A DNA stretch of 64,000 nt from Gammaproteobacteria bacterium (GTDB lineage Bacteria; Pseudomonadota; Gammaproteobacteria; Enterobacterales; Psychrobiaceae). The notes under the pieces were generated by a model. The model was not told the DNA's origin and ran no database searches. It saw only the letters and a program-made list of their open reading frames with translations. Below are positions 47,086 to 54,032 of this stretch, piece by piece. Position numbers and translations under genes: made by a program. Where the stretch lies: assembly GCA_013214945.1 (NCBI GenBank), contig JABSRT010000014.1:1-64000 (forward strand), in the 5' to 3' direction. The first letter of the stretch is position 1. Each line of letters begins with the position of its first letter.

Positions 47086-47523
47086 CTATCGTTTGTTCTG
47101 GTCATCAGGGGTTTTAGCTATATATTTTCCCCAATCGGAGTTTTCTTTAGATATTATTGACTCAATATCATTTACAAATATATCAAATGAATCATCGTCC
47201 TTGTAAGGAGTAGAACTCGTCAAGAAAAGGTGTTTTAAATGTTTTAACGTTTCACAAGTTGTACGATAATTAATCCAACGCTCTTGATATTTACATAAAG
47301 ATAATAAAGCTGTTGCACATGTAACTGCCACACCCAATAACGCGGTAATCCATTCGGAATAATTTATATCATCAGAAAAACCTGAAACCAGAGGGATTAT
47401 AGCCCCGGAAATAATTTGAATGACAGATAAGCCCTTATACATACTTTGACTAGATTTGCTTTTAGTGTCATAGAATGCAATTTGATCATCTACTCTTTTG
47501 TTAGTGTACTGCTCAGGATTCAT
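47086..47523 (-). CDS. SLATT domain (DUF4231) membrane protein
   Basis: This 145-residue protein has two membrane helices (about residues 33-48 and 60-78) between helical ends. The opening YTNKRVDDQIAFYDTKSKSSQ and the segment KYQERWINYRTTCETLKHLK after the second helix match DUF4231, a branch of the SLATT domains. SLATT proteins are predicted pore-forming effectors in nucleotide-signal-dependent immunity. The start directly follows the stop of the TIR gene with no gap, so the two are translationally coupled. Confidence 0.85.
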   Translation of the reverse strand: MNPEQYTNKRVDDQIAFYDTKSKSSQSMYKGLSVIQIISGAIIPLVSGFSDDINYSEWITALLGVAVTCATALLSLCKYQERWINYRTTCETLKHLKHLFLTSSTPYKDDDSFDIFVNDIESIISKENSDWGKYIAKTPDDQNKR

Positions 47524-48024
47524 CTATCTCACCATTGATGCTTTGTTCACAGCAGCCATTATTGCATCATGATTCCATTGAACTGTTGAGCTAACATTAT
47601 CGCTAATATAGGAAGGTGTATTAGCGGGAGGAGTATTGCCTTTATGCACTGCGATAACTCCCTTTCCCATTTTTATACTTTGCTCAACTTCCCATTTAAC
47701 CCATTTACTCTTAATACTTTTATCAGATAAATAAACCATAGTGACCGATGTGTTTTTTATTTTTTCGCGAATTTTTCGTTTAATATAATCAGAATCTTCA
47801 CTATCAAAAGCCTTTTTTACTGAGTAATCAGAAAATTCTAAATCACTATTGTCGTTTTTTGACTGACCACGTAATAAATTTACTTCATTCATATCTTCAT
47901 GTGAAAAACTTATAAAGACATTTCGGGTTTTCATATTTCCCGCCTGTTCAATTTTTTCTTTCGCCTTTTGCTCCAACTGACTCTTATCAGTAGGAGAAAA
48001 ACCGAAGCCACCACCACCGCCCAT
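47524..48024 (-). CDS. TIR-like (DUF1863) protein with N-terminal polyglycine (M-G-G-G-G-G)
   Basis: The true start is the ATG at 48024, giving 166 residues: TAAGGAG overlaps the upstream stop and ends 6 bases before it. A longer in-frame form from 48087 would read through the end of the QueC-like gene and is rejected. The protein opens MGGGGGFGFSPTDKSQ, then a short helix, then a ThsB-like TIR fold: NVFISFSHEDMNE, LEFSDYSVKKAF and SKWVKWEVEQ with the putative catalytic Glu near residue 111. The bare glycine N-terminus next to a QueC-like enzyme suggests N-terminal conjugation of a deazaguanine. It takes the position a CD-NTase would hold in type IV CBASS. Confidence 0.88.
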   Translation of the reverse strand: MGGGGGFGFSPTDKSQLEQKAKEKIEQAGNMKTRNVFISFSHEDMNEVNLLRGQSKNDNSDLEFSDYSVKKAFDSEDSDYIKRKIREKIKNTSVTMVYLSDKSIKSKWVKWEVEQSIKMGKGVIAVHKGNTPPANTPSYISDNVSSTVQWNHDAIMAAVNKASMVR

Positions 48025-48034
48025 ATCAAGCTCC

Positions 48035-48616
48035 TTAATTGTTAAATTCCATACAAGAAATACAAGTGCCACAAGGTGTTTCGCCACCTACATGGCACGA
48101 ATATGACGATATAATCCCTCTTTCCTTAGCAAGTTGGATGACATCTTTTTTATAAAAGTCCCGTAAAGGCGTAATTATCTCTATTTTTCTTCCAAGTGAT
48201 TTTGATATTGCATATTCCGCAGAAAAAAGAAAATCATCTGTTTGGTCAGGAAAAATTGCTGTTTCTTCTCTAAGGAGCCCTATTGAAACAGAAGAGCACT
48301 CATTTTGAACAGCGAAAGAGCTTGCCATTAGCAACAGCATCATATTTCGGCCAGGTAAAAATGCCTCATCAACCACATTTTTAGTTGGGTCTGTCAGACC
48401 TGAAGATATAACCTTACCAAAGCCGCTTATATCCATAATTTGGGGCTGTCTCAGCCCAAATTGTTTAGTATGTTTTATTGCTCCTTGTAACTCACGCTCC
48501 AAATTAATTTGTCCGTAATTAATGAACAATGGCAATTGATTCTGGCCAACTTCTTGAGCTAAAACAGTCATCAGACAAGAATCTAATCCACCGGATAGTA
48601 ATGTTACTATGCTCAT
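48035..48616 (-). CDS. QueC-like PP-loop enzyme (Cap9-like, type IV CBASS)
   Basis: QueC makes 7-cyano-7-deazaguanine from the carboxy form using ATP. This 193-residue relative keeps the PP-loop LLSGGLDS at residues 6-13, FLPGRNMMLLLMA near residue 95, and the C-terminal zinc site C..GGETPCGTCISC. It is shorter than E. coli QueC (231). The start at 48616 forms an ATGA overlap with the glycosylase gene, with GAAGG upstream; 13 residues of the longer frame are dropped. Context (TGT-like, OGG-like) makes it the Cap9-type defence paralogue rather than the queuosine enzyme. Confidence 0.9.
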   Translation of the reverse strand: MSIVTLLSGGLDSCLMTVLAQEVGQNQLPLFINYGQINLERELQGAIKHTKQFGLRQPQIMDISGFGKVISSGLTDPTKNVVDEAFLPGRNMMLLLMASSFAVQNECSSVSIGLLREETAIFPDQTDDFLFSAEYAISKSLGRKIEIITPLRDFYKKDVIQLAKERGIISSYSCHVGGETPCGTCISCMEFNN

Positions 48617-49314
48617 GTCACAACCTTCATATTTAACGCCCTCATTACGAACCACATTGCCTGATCGACAACAGAAACTGAATACTTAAATTTACGTACT
48701 ATTGATATAAAACGAATTTCCACTTCTTCATATTTATCGATACGAGCAAGCTTGGATATATTTAAATGTTTATCGCCAGCAATCTCCATATAACGAATTA
48801 TATGCCTATCAATAATTGCCACTTCATCCGTATAGCCGATATTTTTAAGAAAATGACTTGCTTGCTTGGGGCCTATACCTGGACAAATACGAATCAACTC
48901 TCTCCTTAATGCAAAGGAACCTAGATCTAAACTAACTAATTTCTTTAAAGAGCCATAGTCGGAGTAAATGTTAAATAATGATTGTGATATGCAATTTGCA
49001 CCACGTGCAGGATACCTATATCGCTTATACATTTTATCAGTTGTTTTTGCGTGTACAGGCATAGTTAAAAATTGTTGTATGGCAGAACTAGATTCATTTT
49101 TTAATACCATTTTTTTAGATACCAATCTAGAACGCCTAATACCTGCGGCATAAGCAACAGCAATTTCATATCTAACTCCGCTTCCTAGTATGCAAATTAA
49201 TAACTCATAAACAAGTTGTGTCTCTGTCATCTCAGCAACACTAATACGTTTGACGAGTTGATTTACATCACTGCATAAATTATTGACTGCATGATCAATT
49301 TGCCATAATTTCAT
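48613..49314 (-). CDS. OGG-like HhH-GPD DNA glycosylase family protein (Cap11-like)
   Basis: This 233-residue protein resembles the Ogg2/AGOG branch of helix-hairpin-helix glycosylases. The hairpin ICPGIGPKQASHFLKNIGY has the catalytic Lys near residue 150, and the Asp lies in VAIIDRHIIRYM about 18 residues later, so both active-site residues are kept. The family removes damaged bases such as 8-oxoguanine from DNA; here the target may be a deazaguanine-linked or modified substrate (inference). The start at 49314 overlaps the end of the TGT-like gene by 20 bases and has GAGG upstream. Confidence 0.85.
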   Translation of the reverse strand: MKLWQIDHAVNNLCSDVNQLVKRISVAEMTETQLVYELLICILGSGVRYEIAVAYAAGIRRSRLVSKKMVLKNESSSAIQQFLTMPVHAKTTDKMYKRYRYPARGANCISQSLFNIYSDYGSLKKLVSLDLGSFALRRELIRICPGIGPKQASHFLKNIGYTDEVAIIDRHIIRYMEIAGDKHLNISKLARIDKYEEVEIRFISIVRKFKYSVSVVDQAMWFVMRALNMKVVT

Positions 49315-50290
49315 ATAAAGCCTCGTCGATTTTTATATCACTTGTTAATGCTGATGCAACAGTATCGAAAAATTGAGGGGGAAGGTAGTGTTGCAACATA
49401 ACTTCTATTTGATCCGTTTCTATAGTTTGTTGTAGATAGGGCATCCAATTTTTGTAAAATTCAAGGTTATGCATATAACAACTTGTGAAAAAATTTATAT
49501 CGGTGTTTTGCCCCCACTTACTTTGATGCTTATATAAATCCAATTGAAGCGGATGGTGAAGTGTTCCTTTTTCAAAATCAACGACTGTTTGACACCAATC
49601 AAGTCCATCAAACGAATCAGCTCCTGCAAAAGCATATAGCATCATAGATATAGGGTTACCAGTGCCAAGTATGTGTAATGTTTGATATTTGTCTAATGTA
49701 TTTAAAGAAGTTCGGATTTTTTTGATATTGAGAAGGATTTCTAAAACCCCTCTGCCTAGCTCTCTTTCCGGTATAGCGATTAATTTAGGCTTACAACTCT
49801 GACTAACCGCCATGCAGAGTGCTGGGTATTCAAGTGGATTTTTACAATGGATAATTGGCGATATATCTGATGTGCTAGCTTGTTTTATAGTTTTTTGGAT
49901 AGATGAAGTAATAATTGAAGAATTTTGTGTTTTTTGATTTAAGCAAAAATCATCAAAGCTAAATGCATATGAAACGTCATTTCTTTTTAACGTCTTTATA
50001 TAACGTTTTTTACACCACCGCTTTGAACGAGACCAAACCATTTCATAAAGGCCAGAGTCCCATAAAACTACCTGGCTCTGCTCTTTAGCTTTTTCTAAGG
50101 CCAACTGAAGCCGGCTATTATTCTGATTCTTATAAACATCAAAACAAGAAACCAAAAACTGAGGATAGTCACAAGCGACTAATAATTCAACATGATCAAT
50201 TACAGACCAATTGTTTTTTGAAACACCTGAAACCGAGGGGTAGAATATTGGGGTTGGTAACCCGCCAATTGTATTTTTTACTTTAACCAT
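49295..50290 (-). CDS. tRNA-guanine transglycosylase-like protein (Cap10-like)
   Basis: This 331-residue protein is a diverged TGT barrel. Recognisable pieces are VVLWDSGLYEM (TGT DSGGFQ region), IAIPERELGRG, and HILGTGNPISMMLYAFAGADSFDGLDW, where the Asp of FDG corresponds to the TGT nucleophile. The usual C-x-C-x2-C zinc site of TGT is not evident. TGTs swap guanine for a deazaguanine in tRNA; the type IV CBASS version Cap10 is thought to act on or bind a protein partner. It is the first gene of the operon, with AAAGGA before the ATG. Confidence 0.82.
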   Translation of the reverse strand: MVKVKNTIGGLPTPIFYPSVSGVSKNNWSVIDHVELLVACDYPQFLVSCFDVYKNQNNSRLQLALEKAKEQSQVVLWDSGLYEMVWSRSKRWCKKRYIKTLKRNDVSYAFSFDDFCLNQKTQNSSIITSSIQKTIKQASTSDISPIIHCKNPLEYPALCMAVSQSCKPKLIAIPERELGRGVLEILLNIKKIRTSLNTLDKYQTLHILGTGNPISMMLYAFAGADSFDGLDWCQTVVDFEKGTLHHPLQLDLYKHQSKWGQNTDINFFTSCYMHNLEFYKNWMPYLQQTIETDQIEVMLQHYLPPQFFDTVASALTSDIKIDEALYEIMAN

Positions 50291-50311
50291 AAATCATTCC
50301 TTTGATATTCC

Positions 50312-50341
50312 ATTATAGTACCTAGACTTACTCTAAATCTA
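50312..50341 (-). promoter_or_regulatory. Promoter and operator-like palindrome of the deazaguanine/TIR operon
   Basis: A perfect TATAAT -10 box lies on the minus strand at 50317-50312, about 22 bases before the TGT-like start. Just upstream, where the -35 box would be, is an inverted repeat TAGACTTA-CTC-TAAATCTA (7 of 8 positions match) at 50323-50341. No good -35 hexamer is seen, so the promoter may be controlled by a protein binding this palindrome. Confidence 0.55.
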
Positions 50342-50423
50342 ATCCTTTTAATATACCTAATACACCACAATCAATATTATTGTAGATCAATCATAGACAA
50401 CATGAGACATTCATACTTTTCTA

Positions 50424-50500
50424 TCAATTTACCTGACCTTCAAATTTTAGGTCAATGCCGTCGAGTTGGGATCCGTCTATTTCCTGTGGCGCGTACTGGA
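50424..50500 (-). pseudogene. Remnant of a second S24/LexA-type repressor
   Basis: About 25 codons on the minus strand (FQYAPQEIDGSQLDGIDLKF and a short tail to TGA) match the C-terminal part of the S24 fragment at 50844 (QYNPWEIHKSQLDGTDLEL). At the DNA level both share GCCGTCGAGTTGGGAT. The rest of the gene is gone. Confidence 0.75.
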
Positions 50501-50542
50501 ATTTTTGTTATCCAGAATCAGCAACTATAGCTGTTACATATC

Positions 50543-50838
50543 TCACCAGCCTAAAAGCATAGCTTTTATCTTATCTGACGCTTCCTCGGTCGTTAACTGC
50601 CCGGCTTTATGCTGTTCAAAGATTGACGGTATCGAGTCTATCAGGCGGGCGTATTCTGCATTTTCTGCATCTGAATCATCCGATGGAATTTCTTCAAATT
50701 CTAAGTAAGTCCGAGGCATATCATGAATGATCCGCTTAAGATGTACAAAATGATAATCATCACCAACTACAATTTCTGCATCATGAGGTACTTTTTTTCA
50801 ATTTGCTGAAGTTTTTTTATTAATTCTGATGTTTTCAT
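50543..50838 (-). pseudogene. Frameshifted small hypothetical gene (98 codons)
   Basis: The ATG at 50838 starts MKTSELIKKLQQIEKK, then the frame breaks at a run of seven A; one more A would continue it as VPHDAEIVVGDDYHFVHLKR, through a region rich in Asp, Glu and Ser, to KAMLLGW and TGA at 50543. The reconstructed 98-residue protein is acidic and unknown to me. It could be a true mutation or a homopolymer sequencing error. It follows the repressor fragment directly, as small genes in phage-type regions do. Confidence 0.75.
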
Positions 50839-50843
50839 ATTTG

Positions 50844-51194
50844 TTACATCCGTTGCCCAGTCCAAACCACACGGCCGATTAGTTCTAGATCTGTGCCGTC
50901 GAGTTGGGATTTGTGGATTTCCCAAGGATTGTATTGAGTGTTGTCTGATTTCACTTTGATGATGCCGCCAGGCAACATTTGTAGTCGTTTAACTAATAGA
51001 GTGTTGTCGTGACGCATGACGTAAACACCGTCGGACAGGTTGTTAAAATTTCGGTTAACCATAATCATTGAACCGTCTTTCAAGGTTGGATACATGCTGT
51101 CGTCATTGATTAACATTAAAAAAACATCATTAGGATTTACCCCAATTTCTTTTTGTAACCAATTTAGTTCAAACGAAACCGTGTCTGTTTGCTG
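50844..51194 (-). pseudogene. Truncated S24/LexA-type phage repressor
   Basis: The open frame covers only the C-terminal peptidase-like half of a cI/LexA-type repressor: the Ser in NDDSMYPTLKDGSMI and the Lys in LLVKRLQMLPGG are both present. Upstream, 26 further codons (DTVSFELNWLQKEIGV and so on) belong to the same protein, but a TAG at 51197-51195 closes the frame and the N-terminal helix-turn-helix is missing. An internal ATG at 51116 could give a 90-residue piece of no DNA-binding use. Confidence 0.8.
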
Positions 51195-51197
51195 CTA

Positions 51198-51584
51198 TTT
51201 ATCTATCAACATCGGTTAAAAACAAGAAAAATAAATTCAGTCTATGCTTTTGATTATATGAGAGTTAGAGGTGGTTAGCAAGCGCTCGCTATCGATTTTC
51301 TGATTGGTTTTTTTGATTGTTTATGACTCTAGTTATCGAGCTTATTACGAACTGAGCACGCCCTTAACAGAATAAGGATCTTTTACTGTCATGCATGCTG
51401 GGCAATATAATAGACAGTCCAATTTAACCTAGCATTTTAGGTCCTTGATAGACCAATACTCAATTGTTCTGTTACTATTAACTCAATTGTAATTATCGTG
51501 AATAAGTTTGTGCTTACTGACACTGTAAGTCACGTTATTCATTAGTTTTTGATGTTGAAATAATTTTTTAAGGATAAGTCAATT
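51198..51584. other. Intergenic region with an imperfect inverted repeat
   Basis: No gene is seen in these 387 bases. An imperfect hairpin lies at 51499-51541 (TGAATAA with TTATTCA outside and CTTAC with GTAAG inside). The TTG start of the following gene has AAGGAT 9 bases before it. Confidence 0.5.
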
Positions 51585-52373
51585 TTGTGTGAATTGCTTG
51601 GGATGAGCGCTAATGTGCCGACCGATATTGTTTTTAGTTTTACCGGCTTAGTTGAACGGGGTGGGGTAACAGGTCCACATTCCGATGGTTGGGGAATTAC
51701 CTTTTATGACGGCAAAGGCTGTCGTTCTTTTCGCGATCCGCTGCCAAGCTGTCAATCAGAAGTCGCTAAATTAGTTAAAAACTACCCAATTAAGAGCCAA
51801 GCGGTTATTAGTCATATTCGTCAGGCGAATCGTGGTGGGGTATCACTTGAAAATACTCATCCGTTTGGTCGTGAACTGTGGGGCAAGAATTGGACTTACG
51901 CTCACAATGGTCAGCTGAGCGATTATGAAGATAAAATTACTTCGGAGCGTTTTCTGCCGATTGGTCAAACAGACAGTGAGCTGGCTTTTTGTTGGCTGCT
52001 CGACCAAATGGCGAAACAATTTCCTAGCCAGCCTGAAGACTCTAAGCAGTTATTTGAATTTTTAAATCAGCAATGTGATTACTTGCGTAGTTTTGGTGTT
52101 TTCAACATGTTGTTGTCAGATGGCGAGTTTGTTTTTGCCTACTGCACCAATAATTTGTGTTGGATTACGCGCCGTGCGCCGTTTGGCAAGGCCAAGTTAA
52201 TTGATACCGATATGGTGATCGATTTTCAAAAAGAAACGACACCTTACGATGTCGTGACTGTTATTGCGACTAAACCGTTAACCAATGACGAAGCCTGGCA
52301 AAAAATGGGCTGTGGCGGCATGGTAATGTTTCGCCATGGCGAGCTCGACATGGCGTTTGAGCCTCAAGTATAA
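51585..52373 (+). CDS. yafJ: Class II glutamine amidotransferase (YafJ-like)
   Basis: This 262-residue protein starts with TTG followed by the catalytic Cys2 (MCELLGMS), which must be exposed after Met removal. Other Ntn-hydrolase features are SDGWGITFYD, SHIRQANRGGVSLENTHPF and TYAHNGQLSDY. It matches E. coli YafJ (255). The ammonia acceptor is not known. AAGGAT lies before the TTG. It marks the return to core genes right of the island. Confidence 0.9.
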   Translation: MCELLGMSANVPTDIVFSFTGLVERGGVTGPHSDGWGITFYDGKGCRSFRDPLPSCQSEVAKLVKNYPIKSQAVISHIRQANRGGVSLENTHPFGRELWGKNWTYAHNGQLSDYEDKITSERFLPIGQTDSELAFCWLLDQMAKQFPSQPEDSKQLFEFLNQQCDYLRSFGVFNMLLSDGEFVFAYCTNNLCWITRRAPFGKAKLIDTDMVIDFQKETTPYDVVTVIATKPLTNDEAWQKMGCGGMVMFRHGELDMAFEPQV

Positions 52374-52409
52374 CGAAATTGGCTTGGCCATTTAGCCTTA
52401 GCCTACATA

Positions 52410-53138
52410 TTAGTCTTCGCTAAATTTCAACCAAGCCAATTGCAAATCTGCTTGTTCTTTGCCTTCTTTAAACTGGGTTAATTTCACCATCGTATAGTTT
52501 AACGAGGGCGCGACCCATAATAGGGTTTTTCGGCGCGACGATTCTCTGATCCGTTCAATTTTAATCGCGTTAATTTTACCATAAGGCAGGCTCAGCTCTT
52601 CGGTGGCGACAACTTTAAACTTGTAGGTCACTTCTTTGCCACGATGAATAATCGGATACTCAAACTCCTTATCGCCGGCAATCAGTTGTTGCTGCATCGC
52701 CAGTTGATAAAGTTGGGGGTCTAAAATGTCTGGTTGGGCGGTAAACTCACGCGTTTTACTTTTATAAAGACTGACAATTTTGTTTTGGTCAAAACTGAGT
52801 TTGGTGTGGCGATCTCGCCCGGTGCCAGTGCGTTTATAATTATAGGCCAGCGGTACAATTTTGTTTTGGTTAAGCTTAAAGGTGCTGCGCTCGTGCCGGC
52901 TGTCAGATAAAAACAACCAACTTATTTGGCTATCTGTTTCCAGTAGATACTGACCATCAATGGTGGTTAGTTGACGATACGCTTCGCCCAATTCGCTGCC
53001 TTTTCGAAACACTTTATAGTTTGCTTTAAATGGTTTAAAGGCTGTGTCGGTCGTTGTTTCAGCAAGTAAAGTTACAGGATTTAATGCAATTGTGGTGATT
53101 AATGGCAATAAAACTTTCTTAAGAAATTTGATAATCAC
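52410..53138 (-). CDS. DUF3108 domain exported protein
   Basis: This 242-residue protein has an N-terminal signal peptide (basic start, hydrophobic LLPLITTIALNPVTLL, cleavage near residue 27) and a DUF3108 domain: FKANYKVFRKGSELGEA, PLAYNYKRTGTGRDRHT, and the final LLWVAPSLNYTMVKLTQFKEG. It should be periplasmic and rich in beta strands. The function of the family is unknown. It is divergent from the DUF3025 gene. Confidence 0.85.
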   Translation of the reverse strand: MIIKFLKKVLLPLITTIALNPVTLLAETTTDTAFKPFKANYKVFRKGSELGEAYRQLTTIDGQYLLETDSQISWLFLSDSRHERSTFKLNQNKIVPLAYNYKRTGTGRDRHTKLSFDQNKIVSLYKSKTREFTAQPDILDPQLYQLAMQQQLIAGDKEFEYPIIHRGKEVTYKFKVVATEELSLPYGKINAIKIERIRESSRRKTLLWVAPSLNYTMVKLTQFKEGKEQADLQLAWLKFSED

Positions 53139-53229
53139 TCCCCTAGACTACTCGTTTTTAAGTAGGGTTATGTAGCAAAAAACGTTACAATAACGCGTAT
53201 GTTACTAAAGATATAATAGTTTTGACCCA

Positions 53230-54030
53230 ATGATGCAACCATGGCAACCAGATTTTTTAGAATCTAACCCATTATTTAGCGATCTCAAATCATTATTAGC
53301 CAATAAAGCTTGGACTAATTGGCCCGATTGCAATGAACTTAACCAACTGATGGACGCCGATGTTATTAATCAGCAAGGGCATCAACTGACGTTGGTTGAG
53401 CAAACCGATAAGCTGCTCAGTGATGGTTTGTATTACGAAGAGCGTATTTATTTGCATGCGCAAGTACCGACCCGACCTTGCAGCTGGCATGACTTTTTTA
53501 ATGCGATGATTTATATTTTGTTTCCAAAAGTAAAACAAGAAATAAACCGGCTCCATTATCAGGATATTGTCAGCAGCGGAAAAATAAAGCGCACCAAATG
53601 TCGTAACGCATTAACCTTATTAGATGAATGTGGGGTGATTATTGCCTATTGTGATGATAAGCAAAAAGAGGCGTTAACCGAGCAGTTTTGGCACCAAGCT
53701 TTTGTCGCTAACCGCAGTCAATGGGGCGACAATATTGCTGGCTTTATTATTGGCCATGCCAACTATGAAAAGGCGCTGGCGCCTTACATTGGTTTTACGG
53801 CCAAGGCGTTATATGTCAAGGTTGAGCCTGACTTTTTCAGCCGTGATAAATTCGAACAATACCGTCAATTAGATACGATGGTTGCGCAAGAACTCGAGAC
53901 GCTGATGGTTGATAATCGACACCTATACCCGCTACCTATTTTAGGTATTCCACATTGGTGGCCTGATAACATCAACCCGAACTTTTACGACAACGTCGAT
54001 TATTTCCGCCCGAAAAGGATAGCTAAGTAG
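53230..54030 (+). CDS. DUF3025 domain protein
   Basis: This 266-residue protein fits DUF3025: PTRPCSWHDFFNAMIYILFPKVK near residue 80, INRLHYQ, and the C-terminal PILGIPHWWPDN. No catalytic pattern is known for the family. No signal peptide or membrane helix is visible. It is followed 2 bases later by the lipid A acyltransferase-like gene, with which it is probably cotranscribed. Confidence 0.85.
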   Translation: MMQPWQPDFLESNPLFSDLKSLLANKAWTNWPDCNELNQLMDADVINQQGHQLTLVEQTDKLLSDGLYYEERIYLHAQVPTRPCSWHDFFNAMIYILFPKVKQEINRLHYQDIVSSGKIKRTKCRNALTLLDECGVIIAYCDDKQKEALTEQFWHQAFVANRSQWGDNIAGFIIGHANYEKALAPYIGFTAKALYVKVEPDFFSRDKFEQYRQLDTMVAQELETLMVDNRHLYPLPILGIPHWWPDNINPNFYDNVDYFRPKRIAK

Positions 54031-54032
54031 CC

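Larger units (their letters stand above)
42398..51194. mobile_element. Accessory defence island between the csp and yafJ-type genes
   Basis: This stretch holds an IS91-family transposase, integron attC-like sites, three families of TIR-fold proteins, a deazaguanine-enzyme operon and broken phage-type genes, while both flanks carry ordinary core genes. The minus-strand operon is visibly richer in A and T than the flanks. The exact ends are not defined; I give the span from the regulator remnants to the last repressor fragment. No integrase or flanking direct repeat was found. Confidence 0.65.

Noticed and set aside
47524-48087. Longer form of the polyglycine TIR protein starting 21 codons upstream.
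   Set aside because: Those codons lie over the Cys-rich end of the QueC-like gene and make an unlikely hydrophobic leader; the downstream ATG has an ideal ribosome binding site.
48035-50290. A Dpd-type DNA deazaguanine modification system (DpdA plus QueC/FolE paralogues).
   Set aside because: The TGT-like protein has no resemblance in size or neighbourhood to a Dpd operon: no DpdB, DpdC or helicase-type genes follow, and the OGG-like plus QueC-like trio fits the type IV CBASS set better.
44016-50290. A complete Thoeris system.
   Set aside because: Two ThsB-like TIR proteins are present but no ThsA (SIR2 or SLOG effector) gene is seen on either strand.
44016-50290. A complete CBASS operon.
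   Set aside because: I looked for a CD-NTase (GS motif followed by paired acidic residues) and found none among the genes of the island.
50466-50708. A plus-strand 80-residue frame.
   Set aside because: It is a shadow over the S24 remnant and the frameshifted small gene, both of which are protein-like on the minus strand.
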